A stretch of 64,000 nucleotides of DNA, taken from contig CAWDZA010000015.1 of the NCBI GenBank assembly GCA_963806635.1, forward strand, positions 1,178,001 to 1,242,000. Direction: 5' to 3'. The translations under genes were made by a program, and so were the position numbers. The notes below the pieces were generated by a model that saw only the letters and a list, made by a program, of their open reading frames with translations, had not been told where the DNA came from and did no database searches. This stretch comes from CAVVEQ01 sp963806635. GTDB taxonomy: Bacteria > Chloroflexota > Anaerolineae > Anaerolineales > Anaerolineaceae. Shown here in pieces: positions 46,584 through 55,953 of the stretch; within the stretch, counting starts at the first letter, position 1; every line of letters starts with the position of its first letter.

Positions 46584-46934
46584 ATGCCCATACTGCTGTC
46601 CGATACAGTCATCCTTGTAACCCGAAACGGCATGGGCGAAGCCGAGCCTGAGCTGCAATTGAAACTAGCTGGAACTTACTTCAAACTACTTGATGAGAAT
46701 AATCTCCTTCCTGCAGCGATATGCTTTTACACGGATGGGGTCAAACTGACGGTGGAAGATTCGCCGGTTTTGGAATCGCTGCAGTCATTAGTGAATAAAG
46801 GTGTACGCCTAATATTATGCAGCACGTGTTTAAATTATTTCAACCTGGTGGACAAAGCCAAAGTGGGCATCATCGGGGGAATGACCGATATCATCGAAGC
46901 CCAAATGAAGGCAGAGAAAGTGATCTCGATCTAG
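46584..46934 (+). CDS. DsrE-family protein, similar to the C-terminal part of YedF
   Basis: This 116-residue protein has DTVILVTRNGMGEAEPELQL, then AAICFYTDGVKLTVEDSPVL, and RLILCSTCLNYFNLVDKAKV, where CSTC resembles the redox cysteines of DsrE/YedF 'selenium metabolism' proteins. No TusA-like N-terminal domain is present. Of two tandem ATGs (46581, 46584), the second has the better spacing to AGGAGA. A -10-like TATAAT is at 46501-46506. It might carry persulfide sulfur or selenium. No selD or selenocysteine genes are visible here. Confidence 0.7.
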   Translation: MPILLSDTVILVTRNGMGEAEPELQLKLAGTYFKLLDENNLLPAAICFYTDGVKLTVEDSPVLESLQSLVNKGVRLILCSTCLNYFNLVDKAKVGIIGGMTDIIEAQMKAEKVISI

Positions 46935-47040
46935 GCTTTCACGCATCTCCCGGCGCGTAACGGTGAAGAAATCAACTCAACCCAGCCCCGTATCCCCTGC
47001 TCTGACAATTAGAGGGTTGAATTAAACCTTCTGATTAGGT

Positions 47041-47307
47041 ATGATACGCCAAGGCAATGAGATCCAAGAAGCCATTATGCCTATAGCGCTATTCAAAGCA
47101 CAACACTACACTGAATACCACAAGGATGGAAGCATCTGGGCTAAGGGGCAGATGGCGGATGGCGCTCCCACCGGTTACTGGGAATGGTTCCGAAAAGACG
47201 GCTCGAGAATGCGCTCAGGATATTTCGAGAATGGAAAGCCTGTCGGTGAGTGGATCACTTACGACAAGGATGGCAAAGTCTATAAAGTGACTACGAGGAA
47301 AGTCTAG
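47041..47307 (+). CDS. Small MORN-repeat-like protein
   Basis: This protein of up to 88 residues has two or three MORN/YwqK-like beta-hairpin repeats: EYHKDGSIWAKGQMADGAPT, GYWEWFRKDGSRMRSGYF, ENGKPVGEWITYDKDGK. The start is either ATG 47041 or ATG 47077; the second leaves the whole repeat region. No export signal is evident. It lies between the DsrE-like gene and a DUF1801 gene. The function is unknown. Confidence 0.6.
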   Translation: MIRQGNEIQEAIMPIALFKAQHYTEYHKDGSIWAKGQMADGAPTGYWEWFRKDGSRMRSGYFENGKPVGEWITYDKDGKVYKVTTRKV

Positions 47308-47337
47308 GTTAATTTTTTCCATGAAGGGAAGGACACC

Positions 47338-47721
47338 ATGGATTCAAATCAAAAATCTCCAGTTAATATAGATGAATATATCGCCGGTTTTCCTAAGGAA
47401 ACACAGACTATCCTGCAAAAGATCAGACAGACAATAAAAGCTGCCGCGCCTGAAGCGGAAGAGGCAATTTCCTACCAGATGCCAACCTTCAAGCTCCACG
47501 GGAATCTGGTCCATTTCGCCGGCTACACCCATCACATCGGTTTTTACCCGGTCCCCTCGGGGATCGAGAAATTCAAGACTGATCTTTCGGTTTACAAACA
47601 GGGCAAGGGCTCGGTGCAGTTTCCCCTGGATCAACCCATACCCTATGACCTGATCACCCGGATCGTGAAATACCGGGTGGAAGAGAATATGAAGAAGGCG
47701 GCTGGGAAAAAGAAAAAGTAA
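47338..47721 (+). CDS. DUF1801 (YdhG-like) protein
   Basis: This 127-residue protein matches DUF1801 by its pattern: VNIDEYIAGFPKETQTILQK, APEAEEAISYQMPTFKLHGN and the aromatic block FAGYTHHIGFYPVPSGIEKF. A lysine-rich tail ends it. Some family members are described as iron chaperones related to YdhG, but evidence is weak. The gene is followed by a bidirectional terminator facing katG. Confidence 0.8.
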   Translation: MDSNQKSPVNIDEYIAGFPKETQTILQKIRQTIKAAAPEAEEAISYQMPTFKLHGNLVHFAGYTHHIGFYPVPSGIEKFKTDLSVYKQGKGSVQFPLDQPIPYDLITRIVKYRVEENMKKAAGKKKK

Positions 47722-47739
47722 GATTCCGGTTTATCAAAA

Positions 47740-47785
47740 AAACACCCGGCAGAAAGGCGCTATACATACCTTTGGCCGGGTGTTT
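47740..47785. terminator. Bidirectional terminator between DUF1801 gene and katG
   Basis: Perfect 11-bp inverted repeat (47740-47750 and 47775-47785) with a 24-nt loop. Poly-A before and TTT after serve both strands. Confidence 0.78.
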
Positions 47786-47805
47786 GATATTAAGCCGGTC
47801 GCAAA

Positions 47806-49986
47806 CTATCGATGCAGATCGAACCGATCAAGATTCATGACCTTGGTCCAGGCTGCTACAAAGTCATGGATGAACTTATCCTGGGCATCCTTGCTTCCAT
47901 AAACCTCCGCGAGCGCACGAAGCTGAGCGTTGGAACCGAAGATCAAGTCAACCCTCGTGGCAGTCCACTTGGCAGCCCCGGTGGCGCGGTCGTGACCCTC
48001 AAACAAGTCGCGCTCCTCCGAAGTCGCTTTCCACACAGTGTTCATATCCAGCAGGTTCACGAAGAAATCATTGGTCAGCGCTTCCGGTCGTTTGGTAAAG
48101 ACTCCGTCCTTGCTCCCATTGAAATTGGCATTGAGCACCCTCATCCCGCCCACCAGGACGGTCATTTCCGGGGCGGTCAAGGTCAGCAGCTGCGCCTTAT
48201 CCAGCAACAGCTCCTCGGCAGGAACAGCATAACGTGTCTTCTGAAAGTTACGAAAGCCATCCGCCTTGGGCTCGAGTACCCCGAAGGATTTCACATCGGT
48301 TTGCTCCTGGGATGCATCCATTCGACCCGGTGTGAAGGGAACCGTGATAACCGAGTCGGCGTTTTTCGCACCCATTTCGATGCCTGCGCAACCCGCCAGG
48401 ACGATCAGGTCGGCCAGGGAGATTTTCTTGCCACCGGTTTGGGATTTATTGAATTCGCTCTGAATATTCTCTAAAACCTTCAAAACTTTGGCAAGTTTTT
48501 CCCCTTCGTTCACCTGCCAATCCTTCTGGGGTGCCAGGCGGATGCGCGCGCCATTTGCGCCTCCACGTTTATCCGAGCCCCGAAAGGTGGACGCCGAAGC
48601 CCAAGCGGTTTTCACCAGCTCCGAGACCGATAACCCGGAAGCTTTGACCTTTTCCTTAAGCGCCGCGATATCTTTTTCATCGACAAGTTTATGATCGACA
48701 GCCGGAATAGGATCCTGCCAGATCAGCACTTCAGCTGGCACTTCCGGTCCGAGGTAGCGCGTCCGTGGACCCATATCCCGGTGGGTTAGCTTGAACCAGG
48801 CACGGGCAAATGCGTCGGCAAATTGGTCGGGGTTTTCCATGAACCGGCGTGAGATCTTCTCGTATTCCGGATCAAACCTTAATGCCAGGTCAGTAGTCAG
48901 CATGGTCGGGAGATGCTTTTTGACAGGGTCGAAAGGATCAGGAACCGTGGCGCCGGCTCCTTTCGCCACCCACTGATTCGCTCCAGCTGGACTTTTCGTC
49001 AGCTCCCATTCGTACCCAAAAAGATTCCAGAAGAAGTTGGTGCTCCATTTGGTGGGCGTGGTCGACCAGATCACCTCCAGCCCGCTGGTGATCGCATCCC
49101 CGCCCTTGCCGGTGCCGTATTTGCTTTTCCACCCAAGACCTTGATCCTCGATTCCGGTTGCTTCGGGTTCAGGACCCACCAACGCGGCATCGCCAGCTCC
49201 ATGGGTCTTCCCAAAAGTGTGCCCGCCTGCGATAAGCGCGACCGTTTCTTCGTCGTTCATTGCCATGCGCGCGAAGGTCTCGCGGATATCCTTTGCCGCC
49301 AGTATTGGATCCGGATTTCCATTCGGCCCTTCAGGGTTTACATAGATAAGCCCCATCTGCACCGCTGCCAGGGGGTTCTCGAGCTTGCGGTCTCCGCTAT
49401 AGCGCTTGTCATCCAGCCATTTGGATTCGGAACCCCAGTACACATCCAGGTCAGGTTCCCATACGTCCTCGCGCCCGCCGGCGAATCCGAAAGTCTTCAG
49501 TCCCATCGTCTCCAGGGCAACGTTTCCGGTGAGGATCATAAGATCCGCCCAGGAGATCTTGCGCCCGTATTTCTGCTTGACTGGCCACAGCAGCCGGCGC
49601 GCCTTATCCAGGCTGACGTTATCTGGCCAGCTATTCAGCGGGGCGAAACGCTGCTGCCCCCTGCCCGCCCCGCCGCGGCCATCCCCCACCCGGTAGGTGC
49701 CGGCGCTGTGCCAGGCCATGCGAATGAAAAGCGGACCATAGTTTCCAAAATCCGCCGGCCACCAATCCTGGGATTCGGTCATCACCGCGGCGATATCCTT
49801 CTTCACCGCAGCCAGATCGAGACTATTGAACTCCTTTGCGTAATCGAAGTCCTCACCCATCGGATTGGATTTACGGGAGTGCTGATGCAGCAATTCCAGC
49901 TTAAGCCGGTTCGGCCACCAATCCTGGTTGGTGGTACCCCCACCTGCATGGGGGTTGTGCATGTTTTGTTTGCTTTCTTCAGACAT
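47806..49986 (-). CDS. katG: Catalase-peroxidase KatG
   Basis: This 726-residue bifunctional heme enzyme destroys hydrogen peroxide. The distal site reads FIRMAWHSAGTYR (Arg, Trp, His), and the proximal heme His is in IAGGHTFGKTHGAG. The Trp-Tyr-Met crosslink partners can be placed (Trp in MAWH, Tyr in GLIYVNPEGPNG, Met in FARMAMND). Two-domain length is normal. ATG 49986 has AGGAG just upstream. An open extension to 50163 would overlap perR and is rejected. Cotranscribed after perR (58-bp gap), so it is peroxide-inducible. Confidence 0.96.
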   Translation of the reverse strand: MSEESKQNMHNPHAGGGTTNQDWWPNRLKLELLHQHSRKSNPMGEDFDYAKEFNSLDLAAVKKDIAAVMTESQDWWPADFGNYGPLFIRMAWHSAGTYRVGDGRGGAGRGQQRFAPLNSWPDNVSLDKARRLLWPVKQKYGRKISWADLMILTGNVALETMGLKTFGFAGGREDVWEPDLDVYWGSESKWLDDKRYSGDRKLENPLAAVQMGLIYVNPEGPNGNPDPILAAKDIRETFARMAMNDEETVALIAGGHTFGKTHGAGDAALVGPEPEATGIEDQGLGWKSKYGTGKGGDAITSGLEVIWSTTPTKWSTNFFWNLFGYEWELTKSPAGANQWVAKGAGATVPDPFDPVKKHLPTMLTTDLALRFDPEYEKISRRFMENPDQFADAFARAWFKLTHRDMGPRTRYLGPEVPAEVLIWQDPIPAVDHKLVDEKDIAALKEKVKASGLSVSELVKTAWASASTFRGSDKRGGANGARIRLAPQKDWQVNEGEKLAKVLKVLENIQSEFNKSQTGGKKISLADLIVLAGCAGIEMGAKNADSVITVPFTPGRMDASQEQTDVKSFGVLEPKADGFRNFQKTRYAVPAEELLLDKAQLLTLTAPEMTVLVGGMRVLNANFNGSKDGVFTKRPEALTNDFFVNLLDMNTVWKATSEERDLFEGHDRATGAAKWTATRVDLIFGSNAQLRALAEVYGSKDAQDKFIHDFVAAWTKVMNLDRFDLHR

Positions 49987-50044
49987 GATTCTTTCTCCTT
50001 TCAATTTCTGATTCTTGATTCTCGATTTCACACATTCCTTGGTC

Positions 50045-50497
50045 TTATCGATCCGTTTTACCGTCTTTCTTACAGTCCTCACACAGCCCATAGAGGGAAA
50101 TTTGAGGTCGAATGATCTGAAACCCCGAGTACTGCTCGAGCGATCGCAGGGATTTCTGGTCAAGAGTCACTTCAGCATCAATGATCTTTCCGCAATTAAG
50201 GCAGATCAGGTGAGGATGGGGTTCAGGTCGGTTGCCATCATAATGGCTGTCATCACGCAGATCGATTTCCAGCACCTGGCCTATTTCTTTCAACAATGCC
50301 AGGGTTTTATAAACCGTCGCATGGCTCATGGTTGGGAAGCGGGTGTGGATTTTTGCGTAAAGCTGACCTGCGCTGGGGTGGCCATCGCTAACGGCGATCA
50401 GCCGCACAAGCTCCACCCGCTGGGGAGTCAGGCGGAAATCCTTTTCCTTGAGGGCTGTGATCATTTCGTTGAAACGTGTTTCGGGTTCAGTGTTCAT
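50045..50497 (-). CDS. perR: Fur-family peroxide regulator, PerR type
   Basis: This 150-residue protein has a Fur-fold winged helix (RLTPQRVELVRLIA, TMSHATVYKTLALLKEIG) and a metal domain with CLNCGKI and CEDCKK zinc pairs. HYDGNRPEPHPH supplies regulatory ligands. PerR proteins sense peroxide by metal-catalysed oxidation of histidine. Position upstream of katG on the same transcript is the main reason to call it PerR rather than Fur; specificity is inferred. It stands apart from the Zur-like regulator at 2.5 kb. Confidence 0.85.
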   Translation of the reverse strand: MNTEPETRFNEMITALKEKDFRLTPQRVELVRLIAVSDGHPSAGQLYAKIHTRFPTMSHATVYKTLALLKEIGQVLEIDLRDDSHYDGNRPEPHPHLICLNCGKIIDAEVTLDQKSLRSLEQYSGFQIIRPQISLYGLCEDCKKDGKTDR

Positions 50498-50512
50498 AAT
50501 TGATATTAATTA
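50495..50512. promoter_or_regulatory. Possible Per box
   Basis: ATTGATATTAAT (50499-50510) is an imperfect palindrome (10 of 12) in AT-rich sequence at the perR start. It resembles Fur-superfamily boxes only loosely, so this call is weak. Confidence 0.35.
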
Positions 50513-50624
50513 CTTATGGATATTTATTATCTATTATTATACGCTTTTGAAAGAAGAGATGCAAATCAGAACTTGAAAACGACTACTTTTTAAATATACC
50601 AGAGGGGTGTGAACCATACTAAAC

Positions 50625-50776
50625 AAAAAACCACCATTCAGTGGTTTTTGGTGCCCCTCGCAGTTGGTGCACCCTCGCAGAGGGCAAGGAGACTCGAATA
50701 AAAAAAACCACCTAAACGGTGGTCTTGGTGCCCCTCGCGGTTGGTGCACCCTCGCAGAGGGCAAGGAGACTCGAAT
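50625..50776 (-). repeat. Two tandem 76-bp modules made of a tRNA-Glu 3'-end copy plus a terminator hairpin
   Basis: Copies at 50625-50699 and 50700-50776 are almost identical. Read on the minus strand, each contains TTCGAGTCTCCTT (the T-arm of the neighbouring tRNA-Glu), a 30-bp filler with CCCTCTGCGAGGG, then GGGGCACCAA like the tRNA acceptor end, and a CCACC...GGTGG hairpin with a T run. They follow directly downstream of the real tRNA and its own terminator, so the region holds three terminator hairpins in series. Confidence 0.85.
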
Positions 50777-50777
50777 A

Positions 50778-50800
50778 AAAAAACCACCTAAAGGTGGTTT
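50778..50800 (-). terminator. Terminator of tRNA-Glu
   Basis: AAAACCACCT / AGGTGGTTTT hairpin immediately after the tRNA CCA end on the minus strand, followed by a run of T. Confidence 0.85.
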
Positions 50801-50875
50801 TGGTGCCCCCAAGGAGACTCGAACTCCTGTTATGGCCTTGAAAGGGCCGTGTCCTAACCACTAGACCATGGGGGC
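50801..50875 (-). tRNA. tRNA-Glu (anticodon UUC)
   Basis: 75 nt on the minus strand, starting GCCCCCATGGTCTAGTGG at 50875. The acceptor stem GCCCCCA/TGGGGGC is perfect, the discriminator is A, and the CCA end is encoded. The anticodon loop CTTTCAA gives UUC (Glu). The T-arm reads GGAGTTCGAGTCTCC. The first pair of the anticodon stem is a C-A mismatch. Confidence 0.93.
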
Positions 50876-51070
50876 AACGCGAGGAATTTTACCGTACCTC
50901 CTCATTCCGGTCAAGAATTTTCACGCCGGGTCTTTCGGCACCGGGTCCAATATTCAGATCAGGATTCAATCATGCCAAAATTCTACCCACGCGAAATAGT
51001 AATTCCGGGGTAGGTTAAGGTCACCTTTTTTCAAGTGGGTATATGGGAAAGGTGTTTGATTCCTGGGGGA

Positions 51071-51099
51071 TTGAAAAAAACGGTATCGGTTCGTATACT
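51071..51099 (+). promoter_or_regulatory. Promoter of the penicillin acylase family gene
   Basis: TTGAAA (51071-51076), 17-bp spacer and TATACT (51094-51099). GGGAGGGA precedes the ATG at 51132. Confidence 0.72.
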
Positions 51100-51131
51100 G
51101 AATTCAACCTTAAGGATTCAGGGGAGGGAAT

Positions 51132-53522
51132 ATGAATTGGAAACAGGAAATTCTAAATCCGTACCTGGGTGCGATCCTGAAAGCTGTTCTTTGGCCGATC
51201 GGCAGGATGAGGTTACCGCAGGTACAGGGATCCATAACATTAGCAGGGTTGGTCGATCCTGTTGAAGTCCTGCGGGATCGCTGGGGTATTGCCCACATTT
51301 TCGCCAACCATGAGACTGACATGGTTTTTGCCCAGGGGTTCGTCCATGCCCAGGAACGGTTGTGGCAGATGGATTTCACCCGGCGTGTTGTATTTGGCAG
51401 GTTATCAGAGGTTCTTGGGGAAGCTGCACTACCAGTGGACCGAGTGATGCGGACGCTGGGGTTTTATCGGACGGCAGAAAAGGAGGCTGAAATTGTTTCC
51501 CCTGAATTCCGTTCTTTCCTGGAATCATACTGTGCCGGCGTGAATGCATGGATGGATTCCGCGATTAATCGAAATAAACTCCCTATTGAGTTCATGCTCC
51601 TCGGATATCGCCCGGAACCCTGGCGGGTCGCGGATTCAATGGGCTGGGGAAAATTGATGTGCTGGACTTTGGCTGCAAACTGGCAGTCTGAACTGTACCG
51701 CGGTTTACTTCACGAACATTTGGGCAATGCAAAGACAGGTGAATTGGAACTCAATATCGAAAAAGCACGGGCTGTGATCCTTGATGCCGGTTCGATCCGA
51801 CCGGATGGCATGAGCTTCGACCCATCATCCATATTTACCGGGTCAACCGCTGGCGGTGGTGTTGGCAGCAATAACTGGGTAGTGGATGGCAAGCGCAGCG
51901 CATCAGGTTCCCCTTTGCTGGCGAATGACATGCACCTGGAGCTGACAGCCCCAGGCATTTGGTTTGAAAACCACCTTGTTGGTGGGAGATTTAATATCGC
52001 AGGTGTTGTAATGCCCGGGGTGCCTTTGATTATCGCAGGACATAATCGTAGAGTCGCCTGGGCTTACACGGATAGCTTCGCGGATACCCAGGATCTTTAC
52101 GAAGAGCATATTCGGCAGGGGAAGGATGGCAGGTCAGAATATGAATTCAAGGGAAAATGGCTTCCCCTCGAATCCCGCCCTGAGAGAATCAAAATCAAGG
52201 GCGGAAAAACTGTTGAGGAGGAAGTTCGACTTACCCATCATGGTCCAATCATCAACAGCTTTTTTAAAGATGCATTTCCCGATCTTCCGCCAATGGCTCT
52301 GCGCTGGACAGCCCTGGAACCCGCACATACTTTTGAGGCCGTTTATGAAATGAACCTTGCAGAAGATTGCTTCTCCTTTCGGGAAGCATTGCGCAAGTTC
52401 GATGACCCTTCCCAAAATATTGTCTACGCGGATACAAAGGGAAATATCGCGTACACGTTGAATGGCAGGATTCCCATCCGGGTAAAAGGAGATGGTTCCA
52501 TCCCCTCTCCGGGGTGGACCGGTGATCAAGAATGGACCGGATATATCCCGTTTGAAGAATTACCGCAACTTTTCAATCCTGGCAGCGGTTTTATCGCAAC
52601 GGCGAACAACCAGGTCCAGAGATCGGATTTTCCCCATTTCATTGGCAAGGATTATGTCATTTCAGATCGGGCTGGACGTATCGTCGAGTTGTTGAAGACC
52701 GACGAAAAAGTTGATATTCCTTACTATAAGAAGATGCAATTTGACTTGATTTCGCCGTCCGGCCGTCATTTTGCCGATCATGTTAAAACATTAAAAACAT
52801 CGGACCCAGAACTCATCCCGATCGTTAAGGCAATGGCAGACTGGAATGGCGAATTAGGTCCGGATAACCCAGTGGCAAGTGTTTTTGAGGTGACCATCCG
52901 TCTTTCGGTTCGGATGTTGGTTAACCACCACCTGGGGGCCTTTGGTCTACGGGTTCGCGGGGATGGTCCTTTCGCAGGTGAATGGCCGGGGCATATTTGG
53001 GAATGGTTCGTCAATCTTCTTGACGAACCGGATTCTCCCTTCTTTGATATTGGCCACGGAGAAAAACGCGATGATATTTTGATCCTGGCATTGCGCGAAG
53101 CCGTTGATTTTCTTAAAGGAGAGATCGGAACTGATTTATCGAATTGGCAATGGAAGAAAATTCATAAATTATTCTTTAATCACATTCTTGGGGGGCAAGA
53201 ACCGCTTGATCAGGTTTTCAACCTGGGCCCTTTCCCGATTGGTGGGGATGGTTCGACCATTTGGGCATCCCATATGAATTATCACGATCTAAAAATTAAC
53301 CCCATTGTCGGTCCCCCCTTCCGGTTCATTGCTGATCTGGGCGATCTGGATCATTGCCAGGGGATCCTTGCTCCCGGCCAATCCGGGCACTTTTCGAGCC
53401 CACATTACAAAGACGGAATTAAACCCTGGTTTTCGGGAGACTACCACCTGATCCTGATTCAACGCAGCGAGATCGAGGAGAACCTGGAATCGAAATTGCT
53501 TTTAAACCCACAAAGAACATAA
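51132..53522 (+). CDS. Penicillin acylase family Ntn hydrolase
   Basis: This 796-residue precursor belongs to peptidase family S45. An alpha segment (DPVEVLRDRWGIAHIFANHE, FAQGFVHAQERLWQMDFTRR) is followed by GGGVGSNNWVVDGKRS, where the Ser after GVG should become the N-terminal nucleophile of the beta chain. LANDMHLELTAPGIWFENH and PGVPLIIAGHNRRVAWAYTD are typical. These enzymes hydrolyse amide bonds of penicillins, homoserine lactones or other acyl amides. No clear signal peptide is seen; the N-terminus (ILNPYLGAILKAVLWPIGRM) is only an amphipathic or weakly hydrophobic helix. Monocistronic. Confidence 0.9.
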   Translation: MNWKQEILNPYLGAILKAVLWPIGRMRLPQVQGSITLAGLVDPVEVLRDRWGIAHIFANHETDMVFAQGFVHAQERLWQMDFTRRVVFGRLSEVLGEAALPVDRVMRTLGFYRTAEKEAEIVSPEFRSFLESYCAGVNAWMDSAINRNKLPIEFMLLGYRPEPWRVADSMGWGKLMCWTLAANWQSELYRGLLHEHLGNAKTGELELNIEKARAVILDAGSIRPDGMSFDPSSIFTGSTAGGGVGSNNWVVDGKRSASGSPLLANDMHLELTAPGIWFENHLVGGRFNIAGVVMPGVPLIIAGHNRRVAWAYTDSFADTQDLYEEHIRQGKDGRSEYEFKGKWLPLESRPERIKIKGGKTVEEEVRLTHHGPIINSFFKDAFPDLPPMALRWTALEPAHTFEAVYEMNLAEDCFSFREALRKFDDPSQNIVYADTKGNIAYTLNGRIPIRVKGDGSIPSPGWTGDQEWTGYIPFEELPQLFNPGSGFIATANNQVQRSDFPHFIGKDYVISDRAGRIVELLKTDEKVDIPYYKKMQFDLISPSGRHFADHVKTLKTSDPELIPIVKAMADWNGELGPDNPVASVFEVTIRLSVRMLVNHHLGAFGLRVRGDGPFAGEWPGHIWEWFVNLLDEPDSPFFDIGHGEKRDDILILALREAVDFLKGEIGTDLSNWQWKKIHKLFFNHILGGQEPLDQVFNLGPFPIGGDGSTIWASHMNYHDLKINPIVGPPFRFIADLGDLDHCQGILAPGQSGHFSSPHYKDGIKPWFSGDYHLILIQRSEIEENLESKLLLNPQRT

Positions 53523-53702
53523 ATCGATCGCGGATTGATCCGTTATTCAGAGATTCCTGATCTGTCCTGCAGATTGGCTCGGTTAAATCCGATCAGCAAT
53601 TATCCTAACTTGCGAAATCGCGGAATGTCCGCGGAGAGGTGATTGCCAAGGATGTGATTCCAAGTGACCTTTGGAATCCACTTTTTCCGCTGAATTTTCA
53701 TC

Positions 53703-54332
53703 ATTACACCGGGTCTTTTGGCATCCTCTCCACAGCAGAGCTCTCCATTTTTTCTGCCGGGAATGGCATCAGCATCCCCTGCAGGCTCGCCGGATCCCGG
53801 TTTTCCAGCCATTGCCAGCAGTATTTGTATCCAGGATCACCGGCATGCGGGGGTGCACCTTGGCCACAATTGCGTTCGCCTCAGTGGTGATGATCGTGCA
53901 GCTCTTCAGCTCGTCGCCCTCCGGCGAGCGCCACAGCTCCCACAGCCCTGCGAAGGCGAAAGGCTGCTTCCCTTTCAACTGGAACCGGAAGGGTTTTGAG
54001 GGTCCCTTTTCCTGCTTCTGCCATTCGTAGAATCCATCCGCAGGGATCAGGCAACGCCGCCTCGCAAATGCAGTTTTGAAGGAGGGTTTTTCCTGGATCG
54101 TCTCGGCGCGGGCATTAAACATCTTGCTGCCGATGCTGATATCCTTTGCCCAGGAAGGGATCAATCCCCAGCGCATATACTCGATCCGACGGGTCTCCGC
54201 GCTGGCCAGCACCGCCACCGGCTGGGTGGGGGCGATATTCTCCCTCAACACCCAATCCACTGGTGCCTCGCTCAGGTCGAAAGCTTCCTGCAATTCCACT
54301 GGCTCCACGCCCAGGGTGAATCTTCCGCACAT
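53703..54332 (-). CDS. SRAP-domain protein (YedK/HMCES-like), frameshift near 53.83 kb
   Basis: Starting MCGRFTLGVEPVEL at 54332, Cys2 is the residue that crosslinks to abasic sites in single-stranded DNA. Also present are SKMFNARAETIQEKPSFKTA, RRRCLIPADGFYEWQ and the catalytic His in VHPRMPVIL. After VILD the frame breaks. The neighbouring frame continues with KYCWQWLENRDPASLQGMLM to a stop at 53703, giving about 210 residues, the normal family length. A single-base error is likely. It is convergent with the penicillin acylase gene. Confidence 0.83.
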
Positions 54333-54401
54333 GCCCGCCTCCTTCCCTTTCCCAAAACCGCTAAGGTTATAATACCATCATATTTTTCCCGCGAGGAACT
54401 T

Positions 54402-55953
54402 ATGCCCGCTCCCCTGGTTGAATGCATCCCCAATTTCAGCGAAGCCCGCCGCCCGGAGGTGGTGGAGGCAATCCTGGGATCGATCCGTTCGGTTCCTGGC
54501 GTGCGCATCCTGGACCATCACTCGGACATCGATCACAACCGCACCGTGGTGACCTACGTGGGCACCCCCGCAGCGGTTGAGGAAGCCGCCTTCCAGGCGA
54601 TCCGTACCGCTTCCGAACAAATCAACCTGGAAGATCACATCGGCGCTCACCCGCGGATCGGCGCCACGGATGTGGTGCCCTTCGTCCCTATCACCGGGGT
54701 GAGCATGCAGGAATGTGTGGAGATGGCACGTCGGCTGGGAAAACGAGTGGGGGAGGAATTACAGATCCCCGTATTACTTATATGAAGAAGCCGCCACCCG
54801 CCCGGAACGTCAGAACCTGGAGAACATCCGCAAGGGACAATACGAAGGGCTGAAAGAAGAGATCGAGTCAGACCCCTCCCGTGTTCCGGATTTTGGTCCT
54901 TCCAGGATGGGCACAGCCGGAGCCACCGTTATCGGCGCACGGCAGCCGCTCATCGCCTTCAATGTCTATCTCACCACCGATCAAGTCCCCATCGCCCAGA
55001 AGATCGCCAAAGCCATCCGCCAGTCCTCGGGTGGAATGCGCTATCGTAAAAGCCATGGGCATTTTGGTGGATGGACGTGCGCAGGTTTCCATGAATCTGA
55101 CCAATTTTCGCCAGTCGCCGATCGCCCGGGTTGTGGAGATGGTCCGACGGGAAGCCGCCCGGTACGGGGTGAATATCCACCACACAGAGCTGGTTGGCCT
55201 GGCCCCCCAGGAATCACTGATCGACGCCGCAGTGTGGTACCTGCAGCTCGACCAGTTCGAGCCCGGTCAGGTGCTGGAAACAAAGTTGTTTGATGCCCAG
55301 CATGAAGCGCCTGATACTGCCTCCCAGAATGAACCCACTTTTCTCGACCGTCTTGCGGCAGGCAGTGCAGCTCCGGGCGGGGGATCTGCTTCCGCTTATA
55401 CCGGCGCCGAGGCGGCCTCCCTGGCTGCCATGGTCGCCCGCCTGACAGTGGGCAGAAAAAAATACGCCGAAGTTGAAACGCAGATGTGGACGCTCGTCGA
55501 ACAGGCTGATTCTCTTCGCGCGGAGCTGACCGCCTGTGTGGCGGAAGATACTGCTGCCTTCGAAGGATTGATAGCAGCCATGAAGTTACCAAAAGACACC
55601 GAGGAGCAGCTCAACATCCGCGCCAAGTCTATTCAAAACGCCACTCTGGAAGCCATCCGCGTACCGCAGAAGGTCGCCCATCCTTGCGCTGGAGGCAATG
55701 AAGCTTTGTCTTCTGGTTTGCCAGAAGGGCAACGCTCAACGCTATTTCAGATGGAGCCACTGGAGGAGCGCTGGCCAAGGCCGCCATAACTGGAGCAGGT
55801 TACAACATCCGCATTAATTGCCTCGGGTTGGAGGATAGGTCCATCGCCACAATTTGTGAAGACGACCTGCGCAAGCTGGAAAAAGAAGCCGCTGACCTGC
55901 AGGCGGAGATCCATCACACACTCATGGAGCGCGGGGGGTTCAACCCGGCTTGA
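54402..55953 (+). pseudogene. ftcD: Bifunctional glutamate formimidoyltransferase / formimidoyl-THF cyclodeaminase, four frameshifts
   Basis: ATG 54402 starts PLVECIPNFSEARRPEVVEA, the formiminotransferase N-domain. It continues in a second frame from about 54,775 (YEEAATRPERQNLENIRKGQ), in a third from about 55,035 (GILVDGRAQVSMNLTNFRQS), in a short fourth piece from 55,675 (LALEAMKLCLLVCQKGNA), and in a last piece from 55,741 (AISDGATGGALAKAAITGAG) to the TGA at 55951. Joined length is about 517 residues, with the cyclodeaminase domain APGGGSASAYTGAEAASLAA. It moves one-carbon units from histidine breakdown to tetrahydrofolate. Conservation across all pieces argues for sequence errors. Confidence 0.82.

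Noticed and set aside
49987..50163. N-terminal extension of katG by 59 codons
   Set aside because: It overlaps perR on the same strand, lacks similarity to KatG, and the ATG at 49986 has a good ribosome-binding site.
50625..50776. Tandem repeats considered as a short CRISPR or as further tRNA genes
   Set aside because: Only two copies, with no variable spacers. Only the T-arm and acceptor-like parts of a tRNA are present, so no cloverleaf can form.
53523..53702. Possible small gene between the penicillin acylase and SRAP genes
   Set aside because: No frame has a plausible start with a ribosome-binding site. The longer plus-strand frames after 53639 run antisense to the SRAP gene.
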